Assembly: GCF_032854445.1 (NCBI RefSeq)
Contig: NC_088303.1
Location: 32,963,265-33,027,264, forward strand
Length of the DNA stretch: 64,000 nt
Source of the DNA: Liolophura sinensis
Lineage: Eukaryota; Mollusca; Polyplacophora; Chitonida; Chitonidae
Direction: 5' to 3'
In this document: one piece after another, positions 12,655 through 24,606 of the stretch
How positions within the stretch are numbered: position 1 is the stretch's first letter
Layout: each line of letters opens with the position of its first letter
Notes under the pieces: generated by a model
What the model was told of the DNA's origin: nothing
Database searches by the model: none
Seen by the model: the letters and a program-made list of their open reading frames with translations, nothing else
Program-made: the position numbers and the translations under genes

Positions 12655-12945
12655 ATTCAGACCATACCCGGACGAAAGCGCGACATTTGAACCATACCCT
12701 GGTAACAACCATGCCTGGACGACAACACGAAATTTGAACCATATCTGGACGACAACTCGACATTTGGACTGTATTCGGATGACAGAATGACGTTTGTGCC
12801 GTACCCGAACGACAACACGATATTTGGACTGTATTTGGATGAAAGGATGACACTGGGGCCATACCCTGACGACAACACGACATTTGAACCATATCCAGGT
12901 GACAACACGATATCTGGACTGTATCCGGATGACATTTTTTATCAT
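12655..12945 (+). repeat. 30-bp minisatellite with decapeptide periodicity
   Basis: About ten degenerate 30-bp units such as ccatacccggacgacaacac followed by gacatttgaa. In the plus frame they read as a ten-residue motif of the type GLYPDDNTIF. An ATG at 12650 opens the first units in frame, but a shortened unit near 12710 shifts the frame. Because 30 is a multiple of three, several frames stay open on both strands, so open frames are not proof of coding. It could be a decayed repetitive-protein exon or a plain minisatellite. Confidence 0.7.
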
Positions 12946-13346
12946 ATTCGGTATTTGGATTCAAAATCCATACATTACTTAGTCAGCAACGCGAATCAAA
13001 GTGAAGAAGGACGGCTCGCCAAAACCGATGATGTCCAAGAAATATTGATAGTGCTATTGTACGAGCATGGAGCAAGATGGCAAAATACTGCATGGTCGCA
13101 CCGAGCTTCCATAAGAGGCGGATTATTCCGGCGCATGCCGGGGTGTGTTCCACATAGCCACGTTATAGGTCAAAGACAGGATCGATGTCCCCAGCGTTCA
13201 CAATCTGATCTCAATATATACACGTATCACGCCGAGTGATATCATATCTGCATCGTCAGGTGTCCGCCCTGAAAGTACTTATAATGTGCTACGAAAATTC
13301 TGACAAGACAAATCTGTATTGACATACATCCTTTGTATATATAGAT

Positions 13347-13481
13347 ATGGGCCCAGTTTTACGAAGCTCTCTTAACGTTACGAGCTCGAAACTACCATGA
13401 TGACGTAATGCCTACAATGCTGGTTACCGTAGTAGTAAAGTGAACGTAACGTTAAGAGTGCTATGTGAAATCGGGCTATTT
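13347..13481. mobile_element. Short MITE with inverted ends
   Basis: Left end gggcccagttttacgaagct then ctcttaacgttacg; right end is an imperfect inverse (cgtaacgttaagagtgctat then gtgaaatcgggct). About 33-bp terminal inverted repeats enclose about 70 bp. Elements with ends of this general style are widespread in marine invertebrates. A TA duplication is possible but not clear. Confidence 0.6.
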
Positions 13482-14965
13482 TCCTTTTCATTTTTTTTTT
13501 TTTAGAGTTGCTGACGTCAATGCATAGAATGGAGGACAAGCCTATAACTTGCTTCATCCATGTACGCTAGTATAAGCATGATTCGGTTAAACCCACATAA
13601 CCTGATATTACATTACACAATGCATTCTATAACCTAGGCGTATCTTACTTTTACACCATTTTGAATTCTACTTTATGGTATAGCGGTAATTTGATACTAG
13701 ACACCCCGTATTTCCTGGCTAACCTGATCTTTCACCAAAGAACTCCAATGCTGAGGTCATGCGAACGCACTCAACGAACATCAGGACAATGAACATTGCT
13801 GTATGTGACGTGTGTACATATATACTCTCCATGGATAAGAGTGGACAACTTTTTGAGAAAGATTAAATTTCCCAGACGTCGCATAACCGTCAACTGTCTG
13901 ATACCGTTTTATTAAACTCAAAAGCAGCGTTTGAATTAGTTGCCCATGGATAATACTTGACTCTATATTGGGCATAATTTGAAGATTTTGTAGTAATATG
14001 AAAGACTACAACATAGAGTGTAAAACTAGAACAGCGAACACAGTGTCATTGATTGCACATGGTCACACGTATAACCAATGAAATAAAAAAAAAAACAGGG
14101 TTCATTCTAACTGTTCATTTAAATGCTTCAATAGCAGCAATGTTCAAGCCATCTAGCATGCACCATGGCTTATAAATTATACAGTTCGGCAAAAAAAATG
14201 CAGTGATATTTATTGCAATTTATTATCACTGGTCTACAATTACTCAAATGGCTGTGTTGTCATCGCATTTAACATACGAAAACAAACAATTCAAAAGGAG
14301 CTGGTCATACATGTATTTAAGCGTTCTGCTCTGCAAGATTATGCACTACATCCAAGGCAAATCTTGGTCCAAGACCGTCTCTTGAGTTCATCATTTTTCA
14401 TTTCTCCTATCATATATGAAAAATTCCTAATCATCTACTTCCACATCAAATTCAAATGCTCAAAATACAATTAACAGGGTTTTGTATATCATATTCTCAT
14501 CACCACTCCAAGAAAATCTCTCTGGCAGAAATTGACTTTCTCATGGACTGATAACGTGTTCGCAGCAACACGGGAGCCATACAGGTTCAATTCTCTGGAA
14601 AATTGATCACTTGACTGAGAAACGATTTGGAATGCCAATTCGAACTTTATTTACTATGAGCATGCAACGAAGCCCTAAGCTGCCCTGGGAACCTTTTCAA
14701 CCATGTTGTCTTTGTGTAGGAAGTAGCTTTCTTTAGGATTTATATGACTAAAACGGATTTGATTCTGTGCCCAGGAAAATTGAACTCAACATCCTTTCTT
14801 TGCAGACCATCATTATCTTTTTCAAACCCCAATCTATCTTGTCAATCTTCTGAGCACGCCGTGGTGCTCTTCTGGTATTTAAATGATGGTGCGTGATAAC
14901 GATCTTCTTATCAAGTATACAATATATCACGAAAGTATGCACTCGATATATAACAAAGGTTCTAT

Positions 14966-15255
14966 ATGTCGCAATAGCGCAGCGTAATGACTCAGGAGCC
15001 TCTCACCAATGCGGTCGCTGTGAGTTGAAGTCTAGCTCATGCTGGCATCCTATCTGGCCGTACGTGGGAAGCTCTGCAAGCAACCTGCGGACTTCCCCGG
15101 GCTCTGCCCGGTTTCCTCCCAGCATAATGCTGGTCACCGTCGTATAAGTGAAATATTCTTGAGTACGGCGTAAAACACCAATCAAAAAAAAAAATCGTAT
15201 AAGTGAAATATTCTTGAGTACGGCCCAAAACATAAATCAAATAAATGAATAAATA
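14966..15255 (+). mobile_element. SINE A, 5'-truncated, with duplicated tail
   Basis: The copy starts within the head (gcgcagcgtaatgactcagg) and keeps the B-box-like part, body and tail to about 15190. A second copy of the last 50 bp (tcgtataagtgaaatattct to the AAATGAATAAATA tail) follows directly at 15196-15255. A more degenerate tail-like piece (gccatactcaagaatg) is at about 15300-15320. Confidence 0.8.
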
Positions 15256-16003
15256 CTAGTAAATATATGTCGTAATATTCTCAAGATTTTTTATTCATAT
15301 ATCGCCATACTCAAGAATGTTTGTTTATAACAGTCGGTTTAATGGGTTGAAAATTGCAAAGATGTCATTGGCATGAGAGGATGAGACCATGACATACACG
15401 TACATGTCATTCCTGCAGTCCGTCACAGTCATCTAGAAAAATCTAATACAGGATTTGAATAGGCTTGGCAGATGTCATGAAAAAATAAAACAACCACGCA
15501 GTTACATATAACTGGAGATGTAAAGCTCAGCTCAATCCAGGCATTTATTTGTCCTGCGTTAATTCTCAGTGCCAGGTCTCCGTCGTTATATATATTCACA
15601 CAACCTTATCAAGTCCGTCACTGATATACGTTTCCACCGGGTATTCCTGCTATAAAATTTACAACTTTAAACATGCTATACTCTGCCTAAGGAGACTCAT
15701 CTAGTTTAGTTATTTTTATCATCTACAAAAAATAAAACCGTCGACTAATCAAAAGTAACAAACCCTCAAAAACGTGATTTTACAACACGCTGCCTACATA
15801 TGTGTCACAATTGACTGGTACATTTCTGTAACAAACGATAACACGTGACCTTATTATACAATCGGATATCGTCCAAACATGTCGCGACTGTCCAGTTCTT
15901 GTGTGGATATATATACGAACCGGTGCATGGATTAACCTAAAATTTTACGTTTTCTGGGAGTGTATAACTGCGAACAACGACAACAGTCCGGTTTTGTGGT
16001 AAG

Positions 16004-16096
16004 ATGGATCTGATTACAAAGAGCTGCTTCACCGTGTGGCAGGAAACAGCGTCGATCAAACCAGGATACTATGGCCTGGCAGAGGACCTGGGCTGA
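16004..16096 (+). CDS. Candidate short ORF behind a TATA-like box
   Basis: A 30-codon frame starts MDLITKSCFTVWQETASIKP and stops at 16094-16096. Codon use is more GC-rich at third positions than the surroundings, and a TATATATA run lies at 15908-15915, 96 bp upstream of the ATG. It lies inside the TLC intron on the opposite strand. It may be a first exon whose downstream part is missed, or chance. No family is recognised. Confidence 0.2.
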   Translation: MDLITKSCFTVWQETASIKPGYYGLAEDLG

Positions 16097-17672
16097 CCGG
16101 AGCCCTGCACCATCCCAAAAAGGTCACTGAGTGCAAGTCCGTTTACAATCTTATTGTTACTTATAGGTAGTCTATCTGTGAAAATGTTCTTAACACCACA
16201 TTACATTAAATGACCATTGTTCAAAAGGCTTTCTGCGAAGTAACACCATGAGTAGATACTATGAATTATATAGCGACCTTGACTCTCATCTGTTGGTTTA
16301 ATTGTTAATACTGTTATAGATAGCTATACGGCAGCAGGATGTTTATCTCGCGCCGCCAAACGCTGGTTCCGTGTCTACTGCAGACTTCGTCACATGTTGA
16401 AACATTCTGGCTCCGGTTTGTGAGGAACACTTACCGCATAGCTATGTTAAAAGCACTCTCTCCATTTAGTAGCCCGACCAGTATATAGACTAGCATCATG
16501 ACAGAAAAATTATATTTTATTATTTAATTGTACAGTTTTATATACTTTTTTGCTCAGTTTTACTGAAAAACCTTGGTCGACATTCACAACTTTCTATCAC
16601 TTAAAATGTCATCCCTCTTTCCTACAATGAGTCTGAAAAAGCTTTTTGACAAAAAGTACAGGTAAGTGTTGTTCTTTTGTCATTCGTAATCCATGTAATA
16701 TAACATCTACAGGGAAATAAATGTCTATTTAAAAAGTAAAAAGGTCGCGAGCGAGCGCGCAAAAGATTTCGCCATGATGAAATATTGCGGTAACAGGCGG
16801 AGCGATATGGCGTCAACAGTTTTTCATAAGCAACGTACTTTGACGTCCATGTCATGTATTTATATATGTGTTCCGCTTTTATATGTTAAATGGGCTGTTT
16901 CCAACGTTATGAGTAACAGCTGAACAGCAGTATCACCGTTGATTGGCGCGTATACGTCAGGTTCATACACAAGTCCTACACATGCAACTTAATTCTCAAC
17001 AAATACTTACATCAGATTCCGATAAATTTGTCTTGACAATTAACACTGCTTTTAAGAATTCGAATGGGTAAAAATGAAACGCTCATTTCTGGCAGACAAA
17101 TTTAACATTTGTCCTCAGAACAAACGACCAAATGCAGTTACTGCCAAATGCTATATATTAAAGGCTGGATCATTTTTTCAAAACCAAATTCCATGATTCT
17201 AATATGCTCCTCGATATGGCTGAAATACTGCTGTTGTGACATTAATCCCTAGTAATTCATTTATTCAAAGCGCCATTTAAACACGATACGTAAACTTTAA
17301 ACAAACAACACACAGGTGATTCGGTGCATGCTTGCCACACGTGTCCATATTATTTGGAATTGGCTGGACTTCGTTTGATACGTCTGCGTCTGTATCCTAG
17401 TATTTCGGATACAGTATAAACATCGGTGCGTTTAAACTTAATACGACGTATGCTAACGAAAACAGCATTCGCCTACTGAAGCCCAACTGCATAAAATATG
17501 CCGACGTGTGCGTCTATTCCTGTTATAAAGGGATAACAAGTACTCAAAGACTTCGGAGCTGAAATAGGATTCGTAACTGGAAAATTTACACGTGTCTACT
17601 TTCATCAATGAAAACTGCCATATCTCCTTAATCAGTTAAATCTCTTCTATGCATTTTTTCCAGCATGTTATT

Positions 17673-18071
17673 TTACACGTATATACATTTTACCGTATGG
17701 GAATCGGTGATGTTAGACGTCTTTTTCACATTACGACTGTTATACGAATGTAGGATTGCAGCGCCTATATATTTACTTATTCGATCATTATTTAGCGTAA
17801 TACACACGCTTTTTTTACTTATAAAGTGACATTTAGTTTCACGGATGGTAGAAACTAGATCGAGTGCGCGGAATAAACCACCGACAATTGGCAAGCTACT
17901 GGCCAGCTTCGTTCTGTTGGAAGGCCAGCGATTTCCAACGAACTTAACGTAAGACAACATGAGATAGTGTCGCCGACTGTATCCTGCCACAAAGGCCCGG
18001 CGAACAATGAAAACATGAGAATCTTTATAATTGTCTGTCTCAGGATGGTACTGAACCCACGATTGTGACAA
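17673..18071 (-). other. Unrecognised 132-codon reading frame in TLC intron
   Basis: The first two-thirds look protein-like in composition (SWVQYHPETDNYKDSHVF, then FVAGYSRRHYLMLSYVKFVG), with mixed charged and aromatic residues. There is no ATG at its head, no clear acceptor with a pyrimidine tract and no donor, and the last third is low quality. It might be a decayed exon or retro-copy. Confidence 0.2.
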
Positions 18072-18749
18072 GTTTATCGATGTTTATTCATTGATCGTTC
18101 AGATTTAAAGCAGATATCAGACAGTTAAGTGTACATTACAATTGTACGTCACTATTACCGTATCATTGTCCTTTATGTGCGATTATCGTATGTACGACAT
18201 TTTTGTGCAAGTGGGCCCAGAAACCTACTTTTTTTAATGATACTCCATCAAACATCTTAGTTCCTTTATACATAATTAATTACACCTTGCAGATTTATAA
18301 TTGGCACGTACCACACTGTAATTGATAGATCTGTACTTAGCGTTGCTGTTATAAGCTGTTCCATTCTTGTCGTTAAAGGTGCTAATTATCGCGAGGCTAT
18401 GTGGGAGATCCGTCTATACATTAGTGTTTGTAATAAGACTAGTCATCGTGTAACAAAACTGAGAGTCTGCGTCATGTGTGATAATAATTTTTCCCTTCCA
18501 ATATGAACTTTGATTTTGCTTTCAGTGCTTGTATATCAACTGAACTTTCTTATAAAAATCATCAAACAATGGTTTGTATTTCGCATGCTGCAAACGTTAT
18601 TTAACATTCGTATGCTTGTTCCCTAAAACAGTTCATGTTAAAATAAGCAATAATTTGCAGAACCTGATACGGCCATCCCGCTATATGTCAGTGTCGTCAT
18701 GCCCCTCCTTAAGTGAATGACTAAAAATATTGGACTGACGAGCTGACCA

Positions 18750-19375
18750 ACATACCGATCGACAGACCAACAAACAGACCGACAAACAGACCGACCGACC
18801 GACCGACCGACCGACCGACAGACCGACCAACATACTAACCGACAGACCCACCGACTGACCCACCGACTGATCCACCAACAGACCCACCGACAGACCGACA
18901 ATCAGACCAACAGACCGACAAACAGACCGGCCGACAGACCAACCGACAAACCAACCAACAGACCGATGAACAGACCGACAGACCCACCGACAGACCCACA
19001 TACATACCGACCGACCGATCGACCGACCCACAAACAAACATACCAACCGACAGGACGATAAACAGACCGACAAACAGACCAACCGACAGACCGACAAACA
19101 AACCGACCCACAGACCGACAAACATACTGACAAACACGCCAACCCACAGACCGGTCGAATAGACCTACAAACAGACCAACCGTCAGACCGACCAACAGAC
19201 CGACCCACAGACCGACAAACACACCGACTGACAGACACACCGACAGACAGACCGACAAACAGACCGACCGACAGATCGACCAACAGACCGACAAACACAC
19301 CGTCCGACAAATCGACCAACAGACCGACAAACACACCGTCCGACAAATCGACCGACAGACCCACTGACAGAATGC
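18750..19375. repeat. Tetranucleotide (GACC/GACA)n tract, about 620 bp
   Basis: Long degenerate array built on a 4-bp register (gaccgaccgaccgaccgacc, cagaccgacaaacagaccga). It yields several overlapping Cys/Ser/Val/Gly-rich minus-strand frames of up to 227 codons, which are artefacts. Confidence 0.97.
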
Positions 19376-19399
19376 TTGTCGCAGCGTAAAACTTGTCAA

Positions 19400-19740
19400 A
19401 AGAGATATATGTAGGTATGTATGCTTGGGGGTTAACGTCGCACTTAACAATTTTTCAGTCAGATGGAGACGAGGAGTCGTCATGTGTGTGTATCGATATA
19501 CTGTTGCTGCTTGAAGCAGGGCGAGTTCATGCCGCCAAAGTGTTGCGTCACTGGGACATCATGCTGAAGACACCAGTCATGACACCCCTCCAAGTCACAT
19601 TATACTGAAAGCGGGCCAACCAGTCCTGTTTCCTTGTCCCTCCCCCTCAGTGCTAAGTGCCCAGCTAGTCAAAAACAAGTGCCATTTTTAATGTCTTTGG
19701 TATGACTGACTCGGGTTTGATCCCGAGTCTCAAAAGAGAT
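19400..19740 (-). mobile_element. tRNA-derived SINE B, near full length
   Basis: Second SINE family. Read on the minus strand, full copies open with a tRNA-like head (ggcctagtggttagagcg type; B-box-like 'cgggatcaaacccgag' here). They run through a body (gacatgacacccctccaagt and ttcatgccgccaaagtg, plus-strand spelling) to a far end seen on the plus strand as gcttgggggttaacgtcgca. This copy keeps most of the body and the B-box side. Confidence 0.75.
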
Positions 19741-19864
19741 GAAAGAACTGCCATAACAAATCAAAATAAAGGACAAAGTGTACATATAGAAACGTCCGCT
19801 CATAAATTCAACACATGTATAATTCTTTCAGGCATTGATTTAAATGTACCGGTATAAGAATATT

Positions 19865-20035
19865 AAATTCCGGAGAGGTTGCAGGTTCGAAATCAGCTCT
19901 CGCTTTGTCCGATATCAGACAAAGGGCGGTGGCCTGCTATGGTCACGTATACGTGAGACCGGCGTTATATAAGAGAATACTTCTTCACGGCGTTTAATAC
20001 TAATGGAATAAATCGATCAATCAATTCATGAATGA
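19865..20035 (+). mobile_element. Possible third SINE family
   Basis: It starts near a B-box-like ggttgcaggttcgaaatcag and ends with gcgttatataagagaatact, ttcttcacggcgtttaatac and an aatggaataaatcgatcaat tail, a layout parallel to SINE A but diverged. Only one copy is seen in the window, so the assignment is tentative. Confidence 0.4.
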
Positions 20036-20389
20036 ATAAACCAGTCATTTGGGTTTCATCAGGACCGTATAGCAAGTTGGTCCCAGGCAATACCGATAAA
20101 TGCATGGTGATGCCTCACTGGAATATCATGCCGGAACACAACCCTGCCACTCCATATATACTGTCACGGTATACGGATAACGGGTGGACTAGTACCATAT
20201 ACTTCCCTCTTAACGTTATACCAAGGCCGTACCAAGGCAGTACCACTTTTATAGTATTATAGATATCACCAGACCCGGGATCGAAACCGAGTCGTCCGTT
20301 TACGAGATCGACGAAGGCTTTAATCCATCGTATAGGGGACCTACTAATAAGTTGTAGTACACTGTAGGATTATCATTTAATATTTATTG

Positions 20390-20480
20390 TATTTGATTAT
20401 TCTTTGACGCCAACATCAAGAATATTTCATGTATACTATTGCGGTCAGTTTTGTGGGGAGGAAACGGGACAACTTCGAAT
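20390..20480 (-). mobile_element. Decayed SINE A tail fragment
   Basis: A weak match to the reverse SINE A tail and body (ttgacgccaacatcaagaat then atttcatg.. and tggggaggaaacgggaca). It lies just past the TLC upstream exon donor. Confidence 0.4.
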
Positions 20481-20564
20481 AAACAACAGAGCCCATTACT
20501 CTAGTTATATATAAAACACATTACTTATTTGTTCTTTTCATATTGTATGTGACACATCACTTAC

Positions 20565-20827
20565 ATTTTTGGTAACATCCAAGACTGGTCGGTGTGAAGG
20601 TTGATGAGCTTTTGTGCCAGGTGTTGGAGACCGCGGGGCAGACATACCAGTAGGTAGCCCAGGGCGGCCCGGCTGACCAGGTAGCACAGAGTACAGGCAT
20701 TGATGGTCAGCGACACGGTCACCACGGCCGTTTGGGCATCCCGACTCTGCTGGATGGTGGGGGTGTACCATCCCCGAAATGTTCTGTGCGGTCGCCAATA
20801 CTCCCGTACCAGGCGATGACACTCGAG
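20565..20827 (-). CDS. TLC-domain protein, probable upstream exon
   Basis: One minus frame is open from just after a TGA (20828-20830) to a strong AAAAT|GTAAGT donor at 20565/20564. It ends with two bases of a split codon, exactly the phase needed by the terminal TLC exon. It reads through TAVVTVSLTINACTLCYLVS to RGLQHLAQKLINLHTDQSW, a hydrophobic helix where family members have their first transmembrane segment. Third positions are strongly G/C. The frame has no usable ATG. A competing frame on the same strand runs from an ATG-containing start near 20939 to the same donor (125 codons, Ser/Pro-rich) and would join the terminal exon in the wrong phase. The N-terminus therefore needs another exon, or a base miscall such as in the CCCCC run near 20754-20758. 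Confidence 0.5.
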
Positions 20828-22018
20828 TCATTGTCACGCTAGCTGCCATACTACCGTCGTACAACCCTTCAGTTTTTTTTCCATCAGCTGCGAGATGTTC
20901 ATACTGTTTGTAATTTGCCATCTGCAGCTTCGCATACACAGGACGGGCTGACAGCTGTCATCTGTACGACCGTAGCTGTCTACAGCATATTGTAGTACAC
21001 GGTAGTACAACCTGCCACTATTATGAGTGGTTTACCGCGTAGCCATATGACTTGATAGGCAATCGCCGCGTGTTCGGCAACGCTGATTGGTGGAAACAAA
21101 CCAGGAAGTTCTCTGTCGCTCAATGAAGTTCTTGTACCGCATATCACACGTCACCGTCACACCGACACACTGTGTAGGAGGGGTGATTGAGGGAGCCGCG
21201 GGACAGCCCGGTTATGGAGTTAAGCAGAGCTGATGAGATTTGAGAACGGCATAACAGCTCGCCTATGGAGGCTATAACAAACTCGTACAACATCAACCAC
21301 AGGAGTCGGAATGAAATCGTTGTGGTCTGTATATATAGTTCAGTAATAAACAACCAGGCTAACTGGTAAAGTTTATACTCCGTACGTCGTGTATTGACCA
21401 AAATATAAAGCAGTGACCTAAATATCAAGGCCCTGTCAATCGCGTAATAATAACAACATAATAAAACATTTATATAAATAAACCAAAATTCTCCTGAGCG
21501 GCCTGATTGAACCGTAGGATAATGATTCTAGTACAGACCTATAGCAGTTGAAGTGACTCAAGGGGAATTACCAGCAGATTCAAGGTTAATTTCAGTAGCT
21601 AAGAGAGTAGAGTCGTGATACGTGCCGTGAACAGGTCTTACAAATAAAATGTGTAAGACATCCAATCAGCTGTGATCATCTGTGACTGGGAAGAGGGAAG
21701 TGCTGTTGTGTGTGTATACGGACATGTTTGCGAGACGGAGATTACATGAATACATGTATAATCTTTCTCACTGATCTAGGTGTCATTAGTACCACTTTAT
21801 CCCGTAGTACACGCATACATCCGGCTTGGAACATAGCCACATTTAAAACCTCATTAAGAAACATTCATTTTATCCTGTTTTCAACGAAGTGCATAAATAA
21901 CACAAGAGGTCGGGGGTCAAGCTTATATGGTTAATCTACGGTATATGGAAAGCAGGAAACAGACTGCATGTGCATCGAAGTACAGCAGTTGCACTGGTAG
22001 ACTTTGTAAAGTGTCAGT

Positions 22019-22160
22019 GAATTTATTTATTTATTTATTTTATTTATTTATTTATTTTATTTGATTTGAGTTTTACACCGTACGCAATAATATTTCACTT
22101 ATACGACGGCGGTCAGCATCATGGTCCGTCGGAGGAAACCGGGCAGAGCCCGTGGGTCAC
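22019..22160 (-). mobile_element. SINE A body/tail in left palindrome arm
   Basis: Expanded tttatttatttattt tail, then gagttttacaccgtacgcaa and the body through ggaaaccgggcagagcccgt; the head is missing. Mirror copy at 26871-26993. Confidence 0.85.
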
Positions 22161-22529
22161 TGAATTATACCTAAATATATCAACACACAGGCCAGTCACG
22201 CAGCATGGTTCTTTTATAGTGCCATAATATTCATTTTAGTTCCCCAACCATAAACCTCGCCGCCGTCATCAGCGAAAATGTCTTGGGCTGAGTGTCAAAC
22301 ACCAATGAGATCAATAAACTTCAGAGTCCCTAGACCATGGAGTCGGAAGAGAAAAGAAGCCAGATTTCACTGGTTATGTGTAAACCACTTGCCAACTATG
22401 GCGCTGTCGTCTTTGCTCTGATTTTACTCTCCATACTATTGTCTTTTATATCATCTAAAGCTAGGTAGTCAACAATTTTTAATGATGCCCGCATAATTAA
22501 ACTTCTTTCTTTAAGAAGGAACTGATATT

Positions 22530-22692
22530 TTTATATATTTATTTGATTCGTGTTCTACGCCGTACTCAAGAACACTTCACTTAGACTAAGGCGGCCAGCA
22601 TCATGGTTGGAGGAAAGCGGGCAGAGCCCGGGTGGAACCCACGACCATCCGAGGGTTCCTAAAAGACCTTACCACGTACGGCTGGAGAGGAC
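22530..22692 (-). mobile_element. SINE A, head lost, in left palindrome arm
   Basis: Tail and body from tttgattcgtgttctacgcc to accacgtacggctggagagg. The tRNA-like head is absent. Mirror copy at 26342-26510. Confidence 0.85.
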
Positions 22693-23860
22693 TGACATTC
22701 TCAAATGGTTCTTTTCGAATGTAAATGTCGAAATGGAAAACGTTGACGTGCCCTCAGTTATAATTGTATAGTTGTGTGTAACTGCTGTACAACAACTCGA
22801 TAGTAACCATTCCTGTAGACAAATATGATGTATTATTAAAGATTTCCTTTGCTGGAACAATGACGTAATTCTGTGACGGTAAACAAAGTGCCTCTTGCAA
22901 GTTAGTGTCGTCCAGAACTTGTTTGGCTCCTGAAAGAGCAACTGATGACTGCCTCTCTGTTATATGTCACCGGTATTATTTACTCGTCAGATATACTAGT
23001 AATCGTTTCCAAATTGGTGAACTTCATGGTTTTTGGGTTGTTTTGGAAATGAATCTTGCAATTATTGGCTTGGAAGCCCCTCCCCCCCCCCCCCCCCTGG
23101 TACACGAATGTCGGACTTTTAATTTATAACAAGTTTAAGCCATATGTCATATATTGAAGTATCTGACATCTTCGGTTTGGATCACCTTTACATAATCTTC
23201 TAGCGCCCAAGGGATGAATTTTTACCGTCTTTTACGTTTATATTCTTCTTGGCCGTTCACACATTAAACCTTTGCAAACAAATTCCGCGATCAACTTTTT
23301 GCTATATCAAGGTTGTCAGTCAAAATCATGTTTACATTGGCCTTAAATAAAATCAGACGATTCACCATCACATATCTACGGTGCCGGCACGCGTGTACTC
23401 GGACAAATCAAACTGCATGACTGCATTTGAGTAATCAAAGATTTTGGAAGCGAATGGATTAGTGTGTTGGTATGATATGCATGGCGGTCTTGTACATGCT
23501 GAAATAATTCGACACCCACTATACATAACATCCAGATCGTTCGTAATGCATTGCATGTTCATTAAGTCATCACACAATTAAGGTTCTTTATAGTTTGAAA
23601 TGTTCTAACTTGTTAATGAAGCCAAAAGAAGTGTTGGTGACTTCTGTAACCACTTTATTATACACAAAAAAAACACTTTTGTGCTTTATGTGCTTTATGC
23701 GATACAACAAAAACTTTGTAATTTGCAACAAGTATTGTGTATAACATTCAACACATTTTGTGTTCAATTCTTTCAACACAAGACCTTTTGTTAGTTCAAC
23801 ACAAGACAGAGTTGTTCAAATGTGACTAAAGACTTTTGTTAGGAAAATGCACTACAAGAG

Positions 23861-24010
23861 TTTATTCAACAAAAACAGTACCAACCTTTTATTGATTCAG
23901 TCTGCTGCCCACTCTTCAACAACTCTCTGGCCAGTGAATCACGTTCTCTTCAATCTTATGTGGGAAGATTATGCCAAAATTATTTTTAAGGGGAAAATTT
24001 ATGCGGCCAC
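23861..24010 (+). repeat. Nested inverted repeat, left arm
   Basis: Begins tttattcaacaaaaacagta and ends in gcggccac. Its imperfect inverse is 24468-24606. The shared core includes the inverse pair gtgaatcacgttctcttcaa and ttgaagagaacgtgattcac. Separation is about 460 bp. Confidence 0.85.
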
Positions 24011-24467
24011 ATTAAGCCAATGAAAAATTGTATGTGGGAGAAAGTCGGTGTATGACTGTACGTAGAGTGCGCTTTGTTATTTGCGGTTTAGGCAAACTTA
24101 CCAGGTAACTGACAGTTATGATGCTGAGAACTGACAATCTAATAAACTTCCTCCTATATACCGTGACTGCGCTGACTTCGTTGATGACATTTGGACAGGT
24201 ACGTTTTGCTAGAAACCTGGGGGTGACTCCATGCTGGATCGCTAATACCCGTAATATTTTCATTTAATCCAGAAGGAAATATTAAACCAGTTATATGCTC
24301 TTCCATTTAAAATAGTTCCTGATCACGGATTTTCACATAGCAATGTAGAAAGATAAATCATGTATGCTATTCGATCCTGAATTGGTCCAATTATGGTGGA
24401 AGGCACAGAAATGTTTCCTTATAATAAAGCAGGTATTTTTGTTTGTTGTTTTTTAAATTCATTTTCT

Positions 24468-24606
24468 GTGGCCAGTTACCCTCAGAAATAATTTTGATCT
24501 TCCCCACATAAGATTGAAGAGAACGTGATTCACCGGCCAGAGGGTTGTTTAACAGTGGGCAGCAGACTGATTCAATGAAAGGTTGGTCCTTTTTCTGTTG
24601 AATAAA
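24468..24606 (-). repeat. Nested inverted repeat, right arm
   Basis: Inverse partner of 23861-24010, ending ctttttctgttgaataaa. Together they could form a hairpin or be the ends of a foldback-type element; no target duplication was identified. Confidence 0.85.

Larger units (their letters stand above)
11983..20564 (-). other. Long intron of the TLC gene
   Basis: About 8.6 kb between a GTAAGT donor (20564) and a ctgtttcag acceptor (ending 11983), joining phase-matched exons (two bases plus one base). It contains a 30-bp minisatellite, a MITE, SINE A and B copies and a long tetranucleotide tract. Apart from the entries below I see nothing else in it. Confidence 0.5.
21499..23108 (+). repeat. 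Left arm of a 6-kb palindrome
   Basis: About 1.6 kb whose inverse occurs at 25925-27516 with only scattered differences. The outer edge is cggcctgattgaaccgtagg; the inner edge runs past gcttgg and a poly-C tract to ctggtacacgaat. The arm contains two SINE A fragments, a SINE A-like chimeric piece near 22255-22345 and the end of the unclassified dispersed repeat (about 22380-22470). All of these are mirrored in the other arm, so they were present before the arms duplicated. Confidence 0.93.

Noticed and set aside
12631..12964. Three overlapping minus-strand frames of about 100 codons
   Set aside because: A 30-bp tandem repeat keeps all frames open; only the repeat itself is reported.
18638..19483. 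Cys/Ser/Val/Gly-rich minus frames up to 227 codons, resembling a repetitive membrane protein
   Set aside because: Entirely generated by a degenerate tetranucleotide tract in several overlapping frames.
20565..20939. A 125-codon Ser/Pro-rich minus frame with ATG ending at the same GTAAGT donor
   Set aside because: Not dismissed outright, but it joins the TLC terminal exon out of phase and lacks the third-position G/C bias of the alternative frame, so it is mentioned only as a competitor.
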